Assembly: GCF_900116435.1 (NCBI RefSeq)
Contig: NZ_FPAZ01000012.1
Coordinates: 81,713 to 145,712 of the forward strand
Reading direction: 5' to 3'
DNA length: 64,000 nucleotides
DNA from: Pseudoalteromonas lipolytica
GTDB lineage: Bacteria; Pseudomonadota; Gammaproteobacteria; Enterobacterales; Alteromonadaceae
Below the pieces are notes generated by a model. The model was given only the letters and a program-made list of their open reading frames with translations, did no database searches and was not told the origin of the DNA. Position numbers and translations under genes: made by a program. Below are positions 28,006-37,679 of this stretch, one piece after another (within the stretch, counting starts at the first letter, position 1; each line of letters begins with the position of its first letter).

Positions 28006-28816
28006 CAAAATATGCTCTGTTCTGATTAATCATCGTGTTTAATTCTTCTATGTATGCTTCACGTCGCTCAGAATACGATAACAACCCTTGGGTTAGTTTT
28101 GTCGCTTCAATCGGTTTTTGTTGGCGACGTAAATCTGCGCGGATTGTGCGTAAATCTTTATACGCCGCATGGGTATTAATATTCTTAAAGTAAGAGCTTA
28201 CAGCAGCACGAACAGATTTGAATGCCGTCACTTCATGAGCCGCCTCATTTGCACGGCGTCGTGGCACCATGCCACAGCCTTTGTTATAACACCATTGGCC
28301 AAAAAAGTTTAAGCCAATACGGGCAAAACGCGATGTTCCCCATGCTGACTCATTCGCCGCCTGCATTAAGGCAAGTTCTTTTGGAATGATATCAACACGA
28401 CGCAGTGCTTGTGTCAAAGACAATACATCAATACTTGTTGGTAATTTATAACTGGTAAGAATTTTCTTAATATCAGACAGCTGCTTACTCGTCAGAGGCT
28501 CATTATATTCTAGCATCATACGTGCAATTTCTAAGCTGGCACGCTGCTGTAGAATTTTCTTGTTTTCAGCTTCAACATGGGGACGAATAAAATCAAAAAA
28601 CGCCTGTTTCTTTTCTTTTACATCAGTAAAGCCCGCAAAGTCAGGCAGTTTTACATTATGTAATGGCTTTTCTTTTTTAATTACTCGCTGTTTACCCTGC
28701 TGAGTTGCCTCGGTTTGGTCGGCCTCCTCCACTGCAACATCTTGATTCATGAAAGGCGATAATAACGCCCATGCAAAAAAAGCGGTCAGTAAACCTCGAA
28801 AAACGTACTTAAGCAT
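27998..28816 (-). CDS. bax: Bax-type glucosaminidase-domain protein
   Basis: The 272-residue protein has an N-terminal membrane anchor (VFRGLLTAFFAWALLSPF), a linker, and a C-terminal peptidoglycan N-acetylglucosaminidase-like domain (about 140-265): ELALMQAANESAWGTSRFA with the probable catalytic Glu, NFFGQWCYNKGCGMVPRRR with two Cys, then SVRAAVSSYFKNINTHAAYKDLR. This is the layout of E. coli Bax. It should hydrolyse or bind peptidoglycan in the periplasm. The open frame begins at a TTG (28828), but ATG 28816 follows a GAGAGA ribosome binding site. The stop codon overlaps the start of the DUF2987-like gene. Confidence 0.88.
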   Translation of the reverse strand: MLKYVFRGLLTAFFAWALLSPFMNQDVAVEEADQTEATQQGKQRVIKKEKPLHNVKLPDFAGFTDVKEKKQAFFDFIRPHVEAENKKILQQRASLEIARMMLEYNEPLTSKQLSDIKKILTSYKLPTSIDVLSLTQALRRVDIIPKELALMQAANESAWGTSRFARIGLNFFGQWCYNKGCGMVPRRRANEAAHEVTAFKSVRAAVSSYFKNINTHAAYKDLRTIRADLRRQQKPIEATKLTQGLLSYSERREAYIEELNTMINQNRAYFDE

Positions 28817-29030
28817 GTATTCTCTCAAATATACTACAACTCATGTGCGGTAAAGCCACGCACACATAAAGGCGGATTATATCAAAGAGCTAATTTTTTC
28901 GCGAATATCAGCGTATTTTTTTGCCCTAACTCAACATGACTTGCTGCGAATCACGTCCAATTTACTCGCAATTTTCAAGTGCTTGCGTATACTAAAGGGC
29001 AACTGAGCGAGTAATTATAAGGTTCTATTT

Positions 29031-30326
29031 ATGTGCCAGTCTTGGCAAGCGCGTATCATTGATCAGCAAAAATATCGCCCAAACGACAACCGCACTGCCT
29101 GGCAGGTTGACCGCTCTCGTATAATTCACGCGGCAGCATTTAGACGTTTACAAGCTAAAACTCAAATAATGGGCATTGGCCTAAACGATTTTTATCGTAC
29201 TCGCCTCACCCATTCTCTTGAAGTCGCACAAATAGGCAGTGGTCTACTGCGCCACCTTAAAAAACAACACCCAAATTTTAGCCATTTCCCCAGTGGTAGC
29301 TTACTTGAAACCTTGTGCCTTGCTCATGATATTGGGCACCCTCCTTTTGGTCATGGTGGTGAAATAGCTCTTAATTACATGATGCGTGAACACGGTGGTT
29401 TTGAAGGAAATGCGCAAACCCTAAGAATTGTTTCTAAGCTTGAGCCATACAGCAATGGCTATGGTATGAACCTAACACGCCGCACTTTGCTTGGTTTTAT
29501 AAAATACCCCGCTTTTATTGATGACTTATGGCACACCATTCCACCGCTCTCTGAGCAGCGCAGCTTTATTAAAGCTGATCACTGGCGTCCTGCAAAAGGC
29601 TTATACAAAGACGACAAAGATGTGTTTGATTGGATTGTCGCGCCACTATCAAAAAACGACCAGCACATTTTAAGTCGCCATTATAACGTTGATGAATTCA
29701 GAGCAAAAACACATTATAAATCGATTGACTCTGCCATCATGGAGCTCGCCGATGATATAGCTTATGCTGTTCATGACCTGGAAGATGCTATCGCCACAGA
29801 AGTACTCACATTAGCTGATTGGCAAAACCATGCATTAACGCAGTTACAAGCACTAAACTCACCATGGTTAACAACGCATTTAAGCTCTATTACGGCGCGC
29901 CTTTTTTCACACCATGAATATGAGCGAAAAGATGCCATCGGTGAGCTTGTTAATACTTTTATAATTCACGCCAATTTAGTGGTGCAAAATGCTGATTTCG
30001 AATCAGAAATCTTGCAATACACGGTTAGTTTACCCGACGAATTTGCAAGCATTCTTAATGTGTTAAAACACTTTGTATTTAAACGTTTAATTCGTGAACC
30101 GAAAATGCAGCAAGTTGAATTTAAAGGGCAAAATTTACTCATTGAACTGTTCAGTGCGTTTGCAAGTGATCCTATGCGTTTACTGCCAGAAACCACCCAA
30201 GAAATGTGGCTAAATGCACACCAACAAGGTGATAATGCAATGCGTATTATCTGCGATTACTTATCGGGGATGAGTGACGAATACGCATATAAAACCTATC
30301 AACGCCTATTTTTACCCTCTGCTTAA
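29031..30326 (+). CDS. dgt: dGTPase-like deoxynucleotide triphosphohydrolase
   Basis: The 431-residue protein is an HD-domain dNTP triphosphohydrolase of the dGTPase-like class (shorter than E. coli Dgt, 505 residues). It shows AFRRLQAKTQIMG, TRLTHSLEVAQIG (first metal His), CLAHDIGHPPFGHGGE (HD pair) and IMELADDIAYAVHDLEDAI (last Asp). Such enzymes release tripolyphosphate from dNTPs and adjust nucleotide pools; related proteins can also limit phage replication, but there is no defence context here. It is a single gene with its own upstream region of about 200 bp. Confidence 0.9.
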   Translation: MCQSWQARIIDQQKYRPNDNRTAWQVDRSRIIHAAAFRRLQAKTQIMGIGLNDFYRTRLTHSLEVAQIGSGLLRHLKKQHPNFSHFPSGSLLETLCLAHDIGHPPFGHGGEIALNYMMREHGGFEGNAQTLRIVSKLEPYSNGYGMNLTRRTLLGFIKYPAFIDDLWHTIPPLSEQRSFIKADHWRPAKGLYKDDKDVFDWIVAPLSKNDQHILSRHYNVDEFRAKTHYKSIDSAIMELADDIAYAVHDLEDAIATEVLTLADWQNHALTQLQALNSPWLTTHLSSITARLFSHHEYERKDAIGELVNTFIIHANLVVQNADFESEILQYTVSLPDEFASILNVLKHFVFKRLIREPKMQQVEFKGQNLLIELFSAFASDPMRLLPETTQEMWLNAHQQGDNAMRIICDYLSGMSDEYAYKTYQRLFLPSA

Positions 30327-30346
30327 GGACTTTGAAGAGGGTAAAA
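30310..30346 (+). terminator. Hairpin at the end of dgt
   Basis: TTTTACCCTCT (30310-30320) pairs with AGAGGGTAAAA (30336-30346) around a 15-nt loop that contains the dgt stop codon. No T run follows, so termination is doubtful. Confidence 0.35.
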
Positions 30347-30423
30347 TATTGAGCTAGTATTTAATTAGTACCTAATTACTATAACAACTTTCTTTCGCAT
30401 TTTATTAAACATGGATTGGAATA

Positions 30424-31515
30424 ATGCTCAAAAAATACCTGCTTATTAGCACGCTTTTACTCTCTCCTTTAACTTGCTTCGCAAATGAATCCCTGCCTGA
30501 TCCACTGTTAGAAGAGCGTGGTGTCATCATTAAAGATGCCAGTCAATTTGACTGGGTAAGGCTCAACTCAGGTGAATGGCTCAAAGGTGAACTTATCGCA
30601 ATGTACGATAAAGAGCTTGAATTTGACAGTGATGTACTCGACACCCTCGTAATTGACCGTGAAGATATCTATATGATTGTCTCTGACCGCCATCACACAG
30701 TACGCTTTAACGACGGCACAGAACTCAGTGGCACACTTAATATATCAGGCGGTTATGTAAAGGTCGGTGACTTACCGGCAAAGTATCGCTATCGTGATTT
30801 AGTGTCGATTGCCCCTTCAATCGACAGTGAGCTCAGCGCGTGGACAGTAAAAATTTCCTTGGGTGCTGATTTATCGCGAGGTAATACAGACCAAACAGAA
30901 TACTCTGCCAGAGCCGATATTAAACGTCGTACGGCATCGAGTCGCTTTTTAGCCGAGTTTTTAGGCTACCGTACCACCAGCGATGAACAAGTAACTAAAA
31001 ACAACATTAGAGCCAATGGCACGTTCGACTGGTTTTACACTCAAAAAATGTATTTCCGTCCTATCTTTTTTGAATATTACCGTGACCCTTTTCAAAACAT
31101 TGCTAATAAATACACTGTAGGCGCAGGTGTCGGTTATTACGTGATGGATACCGACAAAACTGAGTGGGATTTTTCAACTGGCCCTGCGTATCAAAAAACT
31201 GAATTTGATACTGTCACCACCGGTGAAGACAAAAGTAATGCGTCAATGTCTTACTTTATTGGCACTAATTTTGAGCATGAACTTACTAAAAAAATCGACT
31301 TTACCTTCAATTATCGCTACCTCACGGCCAAAAGTGATACAGGAGGAGATTCTCAATACGCTATGGCAAGTTTCGAGATTGATATTACTGACGACATTGA
31401 TTTTGATATCTCTCTGGTTTGGGATTACTTAGCAGACCCGATTGCCGACGAGAATGCCGTGGTGCCTGAAAAGGAAGACTATAAAATGATTTTTGCTTTG
31501 GGAATCGATTTATAA
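30424..31515 (+). CDS. DUF481 outer-membrane beta-barrel protein (YdiY-like)
   Basis: The 363-residue protein has a signal peptide (LLISTLLLSPLTCFA), a small N-terminal domain (about 30-135) with WVRLNSGEWLKGELIAMYDKELEFDSD, of a type often found in front of DUF481, and a C-terminal barrel of alternating strands starting WTVKISLGADLSRGNTDQTEYS and ending KMIFALGIDL. This is the YdiY/DUF481 arrangement, thought to be an outer-membrane protein of unknown role, sometimes induced by acid or alkali in enterics. It is a monocistronic gene with a strong convergent terminator. Confidence 0.85.
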   Translation: MLKKYLLISTLLLSPLTCFANESLPDPLLEERGVIIKDASQFDWVRLNSGEWLKGELIAMYDKELEFDSDVLDTLVIDREDIYMIVSDRHHTVRFNDGTELSGTLNISGGYVKVGDLPAKYRYRDLVSIAPSIDSELSAWTVKISLGADLSRGNTDQTEYSARADIKRRTASSRFLAEFLGYRTTSDEQVTKNNIRANGTFDWFYTQKMYFRPIFFEYYRDPFQNIANKYTVGAGVGYYVMDTDKTEWDFSTGPAYQKTEFDTVTTGEDKSNASMSYFIGTNFEHELTKKIDFTFNYRYLTAKSDTGGDSQYAMASFEIDITDDIDFDISLVWDYLADPIADENAVVPEKEDYKMIFALGIDL

Positions 31516-31545
31516 AATACGCGTTTAAAAACGATCGTTTAAAAC

Positions 31546-31580
31546 AAAAAACGCCGAACAATTTTGCTCGGCGTTTTTTT
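31546..31580. terminator. Bidirectional terminator between convergent genes
   Basis: AAAAACGCCGA (31547-31557) and TCGGCGTTTTT (31568-31578) form an 11-bp stem with T runs on both strands, serving the DUF481 gene and the oligopeptidase gene. Confidence 0.9.
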
Positions 31581-31593
31581 ACCACTCATTAAA

Positions 31594-33756
31594 TTAAAGT
31601 GATTTAACACCCATATTATAAAGCGTGAAACCATAGATATCAGCGTACTGATCAATAATCTTACTGGTTGGTGTACCCGCGCCATGACCCGCGTTAGTTT
31701 CAATACGGATCAGGTAAGGGTTCTGTTTTGCACCTTTTGCTTGTAACTCAGCGGCAAATTTAAATGAATGAGCAGGTACAACACGGTCATCGTGATCGCC
31801 TGTCGTCACAAGCGTTGCAGGGTACGTTACCCCCTCTTTTACGTTATGAACAGGTGAATACCCTTTCAAGTAGTCAAACATCTCTTTACTTTGTTCACTA
31901 GTACCGTAGTCATACGCCCAGCCTGCACCCGCTGTAAATGTGTGATAGCGCAGCATATCCAGTACACCAACAGCCGGTAATGCTACTTTGAATAGCTCTG
32001 GGCGCTGGGTCATAACCGCACCAACTAATAAGCCACCGTTTGAACCACCACGCACAGCTAAATAGTCTGGCGAGCTGTATTTTTTATCGTTTAGATATTC
32101 TGCAGCCGCAATAAAATCATCAAATACATTTTGTTTTTTAAGCTGTGTACCATTAATGTGCCACTGTTTACCATATTCACCACCGCCACGAATATTAGCA
32201 ACTGCATACACACCACCGTGCTCAAGCCACGCTGCAACTGTTGGGCTGTAGCTTGGTGTTAAACTTACATTAAAGCCACCATAGCCATATAAAATCGTTG
32301 GATTTTTACCGTTAAGTTCAGTGCCTTTCTTATACGAAATAATCATCGGTACTTTCGTGCCGTCTTTCGATGTGTAAAACACTTGTTCAGACACGTACTC
32401 GTCGCTGTTAAATTTAGCACCCGACTTGCGATAAACATCCGATTGCCCTGACTCAATATCAAATGAGTAAGTGTTACCCGGCGTCGTGTAATTCGTGAAA
32501 GAATAATACAGCGTGTCAGCGTCATGCTTGCCACTAAAACCATAGGCTGTGCCTACACCTGGTAAACTGATTTCGCGAACTAACTTACCTGATTTATCGT
32601 ACTGCTTAACTTGCGAGATAGCATCGACCATATACTTAGCGAAGAAGTAATTTCCCCCTTTAGTCAGGCTCAATACATTGTCTGTTTCGGGAATAAGATC
32701 TTGCCAGTTTTCTGGGCTTGGATTATTCGCATCAACTGTCACAACACGTTTATTCGGTGCATTTAAGTTTGTTACCAAATACAATTTACTGCCATCATTA
32801 TCAATAATGGATGTATCAGAATCTGTGTTGTCTAAAATTGTCACCAATTCGCTATCTGGATTAGATAAGTCTTTAATAAACAGTTTATTACCAGATGTTG
32901 AGGTACTTGCCGAGATGATCAAGTAGCGATTATCACGGGTAACAGCAGCCCCAATATAACGATGTTTTTGTTCTTCTGTGCCACCATAAACTAACTGATC
33001 ATCCGCTTGAGAAGTGCCAAGCTTATGATAATACACTTTATGTTGATCCGTTTTAGCCGACAGCTCACTCCCTTTTGGCTTATCGTAGCTTGAATAATAA
33101 AAACCTTCATTTCCTAACCACGAAATACCACTAAATTTCACATCAACTAACGCCTCTTCAATAGGCTGCTTAGTGGCAGTATCAATAATAATAATTTTAC
33201 GCCAGTCGCTTCCACCCTCTGAAATCTGGTACGCAGCTAGCGTGCCATCTTCGGTAAACGTTAATCCCGACATAGAGGTTGTGCCATCAGCACTGAATGT
33301 ATTTGGGTCAAGGAAAACTTCAGCCTCTGAGTCACCTTTTTTACGGTAAACAACGTATTGGTTTTGTAGGCCATCATTTTTGTAGAAATAGGTGTACTCG
33401 CCCTCAGTGAACGGCGCTGTGACTTTTTCATAGTTCATTAGCTTTTCGAGAGTCGTTTTTAATTCATCTCGATAAGGAATATTCTTTAGGTAAGAAAATG
33501 TCACCTCATTTTCGGCTTTAACCCATTGCGCCGTCTCTTCGCTCATGTCGTCTTCAAGCCAACGGTAAGGATCGGCAACCTTTTCACCGAAATACTCGTC
33601 AACAACATTGCCTTTTTTAGTTTCAGGATAATTCACGGCAGCTTTTACCTCTGCGGTTTTTACTGTTTGTTCAGTCTTCGTTGTGGTTGATTCACTGCAA
33701 CCAGCCAGTGCAATTAGAATTGCACATGCAAGCGTCTTCTTAATCATAATCTTCAT
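31594..33756 (-). CDS. Prolyl oligopeptidase family (S9A) lipoprotein peptidase
   Basis: The 720-residue serine peptidase cleaves short peptides after proline. It has a lipoprotein signal ([12 protein letters not shown]), the N-terminal [28 protein letters not shown] signature region of S9A enzymes, a seven-bladed propeller (about 110-450) and the alpha/beta hydrolase domain with the nucleophile S572 in GGSNGG, the Asp in GDHDDRVVP and the His in NAGHGAG. The lipobox implies anchoring in the envelope, facing the periplasm, as in many Alteromonadales, instead of a cytosolic enzyme. Two near in-frame ATGs (33756 and 33747) cannot be separated by ribosome binding site. Single gene. Confidence 0.93.
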   Translation of the reverse strand: MKIMIKKTLACAILIALAGCSESTTTKTEQTVKTAEVKAAVNYPETKKGNVVDEYFGEKVADPYRWLEDDMSEETAQWVKAENEVTFSYLKNIPYRDELKTTLEKLMNYEKVTAPFTEGEYTYFYKNDGLQNQYVVYRKKGDSEAEVFLDPNTFSADGTTSMSGLTFTEDGTLAAYQISEGGSDWRKIIIIDTATKQPIEEALVDVKFSGISWLGNEGFYYSSYDKPKGSELSAKTDQHKVYYHKLGTSQADDQLVYGGTEEQKHRYIGAAVTRDNRYLIISASTSTSGNKLFIKDLSNPDSELVTILDNTDSDTSIIDNDGSKLYLVTNLNAPNKRVVTVDANNPSPENWQDLIPETDNVLSLTKGGNYFFAKYMVDAISQVKQYDKSGKLVREISLPGVGTAYGFSGKHDADTLYYSFTNYTTPGNTYSFDIESGQSDVYRKSGAKFNSDEYVSEQVFYTSKDGTKVPMIISYKKGTELNGKNPTILYGYGGFNVSLTPSYSPTVAAWLEHGGVYAVANIRGGGEYGKQWHINGTQLKKQNVFDDFIAAAEYLNDKKYSSPDYLAVRGGSNGGLLVGAVMTQRPELFKVALPAVGVLDMLRYHTFTAGAGWAYDYGTSEQSKEMFDYLKGYSPVHNVKEGVTYPATLVTTGDHDDRVVPAHSFKFAAELQAKGAKQNPYLIRIETNAGHGAGTPTSKIIDQYADIYGFTLYNMGVKSL

Positions 33757-33862
33757 ACTTTTTAGTTATTGTTAACAAACAGAAAATAGAGTTAATGAAA
33801 TAGAAAGTCTAGCAATTTGCGGTTAAACACAGCCTAGGCTGTAAACCAATGTAAAATACCAA

Positions 33863-33888
33863 TAAAAAAGCCACGCAAGTGCGTGGCT
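33863..33888 (-). terminator. Rho-independent terminator of ilvE
   Basis: On the minus strand GCCACGC and GCGTGGC (33870-33876 and 33881-33887) form a 7-bp stem with a 4-nt loop, followed by six T. It lies just after the aminotransferase stop. Confidence 0.85.
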
Positions 33889-33906
33889 CTGCAATAAAAA
33901 GGGTGC

Positions 33907-34902
33907 CTATACTTTAGTCAACCAACCGTGGTTGTCCGGTGATTTACCCCATTGAATATTATTCAATGCTTGGCGTAACTTCACCACTTTCTCACCCGGC
34001 TCGCCCGAGCCTACTTTAAACTCTTGGTCGTTATGAATAAGTGTACCAACAGACGTCAGCACTGCAGCAGTGCCTGAAAGCGCAGCTTCAGTACCAGGCT
34101 TAGCGGCACGCTCTAGTAATTCACTTACGGTAAAGTTGCGTTCAGACACCGTCATACCTAAATCTCTGGCAATAGTTAAAATACTATTACGCGTAACACC
34201 GTGTAAGAAAGTGCTATCAAGTGCCTTGGTGATAATTTCATTACCATCAATAAGAATGAAGTTGGCAGCACCCGTTTCTTGTACGTCACCACCTGGGCAG
34301 AACAATATTTGGTCAGCCTGATGCTCAGAGCGTGCTTGTAAAATAGGCCCTAATGCACTGGCGTAGTTACCACCACTTTTTACCATACCCATATGAGGCG
34401 CACAGCGCATGCCGTCTTCTTCAAGTAATACACGAAGTGCTGTTGCACCCCCTGCAAAATAATCACCTACAGGCGAAAGAAGCACATACAGTAATGAACT
34501 CATTGAAGGCGCAGCCGCTTTACCAATTGCCGCTTCTGTACCAATATGAGTTGGGCGAATATACATTGAACCCGGCGGGGCTGGCGTTTCGTCTGCGTAC
34601 TCTTTAACAATGTCTTTGATCATTTGCTCAAGCATACTTTCATCAAAATCAGGCAAGTTTAATAGCTTTGAGCTTTGCTTCATTCGGGCAATATTTGCGT
34701 CCATACGAAAGATATAGACCGAGCCATCTTCGTGACGAAATGCTTTTAATCCTTCAAAACACGTGCTTGAATAATGTAATACGTGAGCACCTGCGTGTAA
34801 TTCGATTTTATCAGATGGGACCAGCGCGCTTTCACTCCATGTGTTGTCTGCAAAGCGTGCTTGGATCATGTGTGGCATAAATACAGTACCAAATGCGGCC
34901 AT
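33907..34902 (-). CDS. ilvE: Branched-chain amino acid aminotransferase
   Basis: The 331-residue PLP enzyme interconverts branched-chain amino acids and their 2-oxo acids. Fold type IV features are clear: HYSSTCFEGLKAFR near the N-terminus, the PLP lysine K175 in MVKSGGNYA, and QETGAANFILID with the conserved Glu. The length and the HYSSTCFEG motif match the larger (type II) bacterial/eukaryotic branched-chain enzymes more than the 309-residue E. coli IlvE. It is a single gene with its own terminator; an unusual location away from an ilv operon is not rare. Confidence 0.92.
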   Translation of the reverse strand: MAAFGTVFMPHMIQARFADNTWSESALVPSDKIELHAGAHVLHYSSTCFEGLKAFRHEDGSVYIFRMDANIARMKQSSKLLNLPDFDESMLEQMIKDIVKEYADETPAPPGSMYIRPTHIGTEAAIGKAAAPSMSSLLYVLLSPVGDYFAGGATALRVLLEEDGMRCAPHMGMVKSGGNYASALGPILQARSEHQADQILFCPGGDVQETGAANFILIDGNEIITKALDSTFLHGVTRNSILTIARDLGMTVSERNFTVSELLERAAKPGTEAALSGTAAVLTSVGTLIHNDQEFKVGSGEPGEKVVKLRQALNNIQWGKSPDNHGWLTKV

Positions 34903-35021
34903 TGTTGTTCTCTCTTGTTTGGACTACTTTTTCTCCATTGTATGCTAATACATCCCTGTTTAACCATAGCTAACGCATGCCTTTTATCGATTAAAGTGCA
35001 AATAATTTCACCTCACAGTAT

Positions 35022-35052
35022 AAAAAACACGCAATTTAATTGCGTGTTTTTT
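35022..35052. terminator. Terminator downstream of the SDR gene
   Basis: A 13-bp stem, AAAAAACACGCAA with TTGCGTGTTTTTT, has a 5-nt loop and T runs on both strands; it serves the minus-strand SDR gene that ends at 35085. Confidence 0.88.
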
Positions 35053-35084
35053 ATTAATAATCATTCACGGTCACGTTTTTGCTT

Positions 35085-35873
35085 TTACCGGTAATTCATT
35101 CGTGCCGTTAGTCGATTAAAAAAGCGAGGGAAAAAGCGTTTAATTGTCGGCGCTAAACCGCTGATCCCTTCACCAACGACAACCTCATCCTTTTCCGCTT
35201 CTATGGCTTTGATCATTTTCGCAGCAGCTCTGCCAACATCCATCCCATTTTCAATCGATTCTTCGGGTTTATTTTGTGGTTTACCTTGCCCATCCAACGA
35301 ATTATGCGCAATGGCTGTTTTGATTGATCCGGGACAGATTGTTAAACAATTGACATTTTTATCTGCCAGTTCAGCACGCAAACAATCCATAAACCCCACA
35401 ACCGCATATTTTGAGCCCGAGTAACCGGTTCTGAATTTAGAGCCAACTTTACCCGCCACACTGCTTATCGATACAACCATGCCCATACCTTGTTTAACCA
35501 TCTGCGGCACGACCACTTTCGTTAATGCAATAAGGCCAAAGTAGTTCACCTCCATTAACTGGCGATACACACTGAAATCGTTTTCTAAAAACAAACTGCG
35601 CTGCGACACCCCGCCGTTATTAATTAGCACATCAATGCGCTTAATACGTTCAACAACCGCAGGCATCTCTTTAAGCAGCGCCTCAGGCTCTGCTAAATCG
35701 AGTGGCACAACATGATGCATTCCGCCTAAACGTGTATTTAGCGCTTTTAATTTATCTTCATTACGGGCAGATAAAACCAAGATTGCCCCTTTTGCAGCCA
35801 ATTGTTCACACAGTGCTTCACCAATACCTGATGATGCCCCCGTAACCCAAACTATTTTATCTTTTAAATTCAT
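35085..35873 (-). CDS. Short-chain dehydrogenase/reductase
   Basis: A 262-residue classical SDR oxidoreductase: the cofactor motif TGASSGIG at 11-18, NNGGVS (variant of NNAG), the active-site Ser in SISSVAG and the YxxxK pair Y151/K155 in YSGSK. The family uses NAD(P)(H) on alcohols or ketones; the C-terminal part (IKAIEAEKDEVVVGEG and a basic RFFPRFFNRL tail) resembles the membrane-associated DltE/DHRS7-like members acting on lipids. The open frame extends to 35912, but ATG 35873 follows AAGGAA. The gene is 35 bp after the Mpo1-like gene, suggesting a two-gene operon. Confidence 0.88.
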   Translation of the reverse strand: MNLKDKIVWVTGASSGIGEALCEQLAAKGAILVLSARNEDKLKALNTRLGGMHHVVPLDLAEPEALLKEMPAVVERIKRIDVLINNGGVSQRSLFLENDFSVYRQLMEVNYFGLIALTKVVVPQMVKQGMGMVVSISSVAGKVGSKFRTGYSGSKYAVVGFMDCLRAELADKNVNCLTICPGSIKTAIAHNSLDGQGKPQNKPEESIENGMDVGRAAAKMIKAIEAEKDEVVVGEGISGLAPTIKRFFPRFFNRLTARMNYR

Positions 35874-35908
35874 GTGTGTTCCTTTTCTTATTGTTATTAT
35901 TGCTGTTA

Positions 35909-36412
35909 TCACGCTTTATGAGGACCTGCATGTTGCTCAATGTAATCAGCAACATCTTTATAAAAACCAAGTATGATTAAGGCTTCTACGACAACAAATA
36001 AGGGTCCAATAACGAGGCCAATAATGTCATCAACAAAGGCGGGTTTTTTACCTTCATAGTAATGACCCATAAATTGAAATAGCCAACCCACCACAAAGCA
36101 GCCCACACTCACAGCCAGCCACATTGATGTTGAAAGCACAACGACAGGCTGTGCAATAATGCTCAATAAAGCAAAGCACACAGCCATAATTAGCCCCATA
36201 GAAATACTGAGCATTAAGTAATACAGGCACGTAATCGCAATAACAATACTTGCCACTGTTAACGTAACGGGTTCAAGCATGATTGTTGCGCGTTGCAATA
36301 AACAAATAATGGCAAACACAATCAAGGGAATACCAATAAAATGTGTATAGATATTGCGTTTTGAACGGTGATAAAGGGCGTAATTGCTCAGCTGTTGTTT
36401 GAGAGTTTTCAT
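35909..36412 (-). CDS. Mpo1-like (DUF962) membrane protein
   Basis: The 167-residue protein has four hydrophobic segments and starts with QQLSNYALYHRSKRNIYTHFIGIPLIVFAI, the DUF962/Mpo1 signature with its conserved His residues (YHRS, THFIG) and a later GHYYEGKKPAF. In yeast Mpo1 is an Fe(II)-dependent dioxygenase that performs alpha-oxidation of 2-hydroxy fatty acids at the membrane; whether the bacterial protein does the same is unproven. The ATG at 36412 has an AGGAAT; an upstream frame to 36439 is less likely. It is followed by an SDR gene that may act on a related lipid. Confidence 0.8.
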   Translation of the reverse strand: MKTLKQQLSNYALYHRSKRNIYTHFIGIPLIVFAIICLLQRATIMLEPVTLTVASIVIAITCLYYLMLSISMGLIMAVCFALLSIIAQPVVVLSTSMWLAVSVGCFVVGWLFQFMGHYYEGKKPAFVDDIIGLVIGPLFVVVEALIILGFYKDVADYIEQHAGPHKA

Positions 36413-36504
36413 TATTATTCCTGCCAAAACTGTGTTCAAAACTCAGATTAGCAGAAAATTTACCACTAAGAATGTCAACTAGCCGACATTTTAAAGTAAC
36501 TGCA

Positions 36505-36909
36505 TTAAACTAGCGCATCGATGACCTTGCCTTTTTCGGCTTCTGGCTGCATATCCATGCGCTCGCGTCCTTTTTGATATTCTTCATCAAGCATGGCTTG
36601 CAACTTATTCATTTTTTCTTGCAGTGCTTTGGTATCTGCACCTTGTTGTTGCATTTGTTCCGCAAGCTTTTCTATTTGCGCTTTGATTTCATCGATTTTC
36701 TCTTTATCTACCCCTAAGCGCTGATAAACAAGAGCTTCGTTTGCTGTCTCTAAAAATGAACTTGGTTCGGGTTGTTTTCTTAATAGACTTTGTGCATCAG
36801 AAGACGTTTGAGGCATCAATTTTGATTCTGATACATCCAGTGCTCGCTCAAGTTTATTAGTGCCTGAGTAATGATAAGCTTTATATTGGTTATGAAAAGT
36901 AATAGTCAC
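36505..36909 (-). CDS. Small coiled-coil protein, unknown function
   Basis: I do not recognise this 134-residue protein. The first part is polar with no signal peptide; residues about 55-115 (DEIKAQIEKLAEQMQQQGADTKALQEKMNKLQ, two heptad blocks) should form an antiparallel or paired coiled coil. The start is a GTG (36907-36909) with AGGAC seven bases upstream, a good ribosome binding site. It lies alone between the Mpo1-like gene and the Crp/Fnr gene, in the same direction as both. Confidence 0.65.
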   Translation of the reverse strand: MTITFHNQYKAYHYSGTNKLERALDVSESKLMPQTSSDAQSLLRKQPEPSSFLETANEALVYQRLGVDKEKIDEIKAQIEKLAEQMQQQGADTKALQEKMNKLQAMLDEEYQKGRERMDMQPEAEKGKVIDALV

Positions 36910-36962
36910 ACGTAATCGTCCTTTAAACTTGTCTGAAAAGATGTAGCAATTTTAGTTCCAAG

Positions 36963-37625
36963 CTAACATTGAGCTAAGAGTTTATCTAAATTTTCTATTT
37001 CAACTATCTGATATTTAAGACTAATAACTGACTCTGTTTGCAATGATTGTAATATTTGATTCACTGTTTGCCGTGTTAAATAAGTCATATCGGCAAGTTG
37101 TTGCTGAGAAAGTGGCAACCTAGTTTGCCCCGATGAGTGGCACAACATATACAGTCGCTTACTGACTTTTTGCTTTGCCGTAAGTAACGCATGATCTTCT
37201 AAAGAATCAAACAAACTTCTCACTTTCTCGGTTAATAACACCCCAAAGTCATGCCAGTATATCGGGTGTTCGTTCAGCAATTGAGTGAGTGCTCGTTCAG
37301 ACACATGTATAAGGCGCACTGAAGTATGGGCATACACATCGTGAGTTCGTTTGCCGCCATCAAAAAGCGCCACTTCACCAAACCACATGGCACTTGTTAC
37401 AAAACTAAGCACCGCTTCTTTACCTTGTTTGTTTACGCCCGATACACGTAACACCCCACTTATTACACAATACAAACCCGTATTTTCATCACCGCGCAAA
37501 AATAAGGCATCACCTGCATTACACGTGATTAATTTAGCGTTTTTAAGTAAGTGTTGCTTAAACTCTTGGCTGCGATTTTTAAACCATTTATCGTGGTTAA
37601 TTATCGAAAGGTCTTGTTCATTCAA
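36963..37625 (-). CDS. Crp/Fnr-family transcriptional regulator
   Basis: A 220-residue regulator with a cyclic-nucleotide-binding-type beta barrel (about 15-130: GDALFLRGDENTGLYCVISGVLRVSG, MWFGEVALFDGGKRTHDVYAH) and a C-terminal winged helix (SQQQLADMTYLTRQTVNQILQSL). The GE-x-ALFDGGKRTHD stretch lacks the exact cAMP phosphate-binding RTA, and there is no FNR-like Cys cluster, so the signal is unknown. The only start is a TTG at 37623-37625, because a stop codon precedes it in frame and no ATG occurs for about 90 codons. It is divergent from the M20 amidohydrolase gene (54 bp between starts) and may control it. Confidence 0.82.
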   Translation of the reverse strand: MNEQDLSIINHDKWFKNRSQEFKQHLLKNAKLITCNAGDALFLRGDENTGLYCVISGVLRVSGVNKQGKEAVLSFVTSAMWFGEVALFDGGKRTHDVYAHTSVRLIHVSERALTQLLNEHPIYWHDFGVLLTEKVRSLFDSLEDHALLTAKQKVSKRLYMLCHSSGQTRLPLSQQQLADMTYLTRQTVNQILQSLQTESVISLKYQIVEIENLDKLLAQC

Positions 37626-37679
37626 TTATTTATACTTACATTGTTATGAGTGCAATTACTTATAATAAGAGGATACAGG

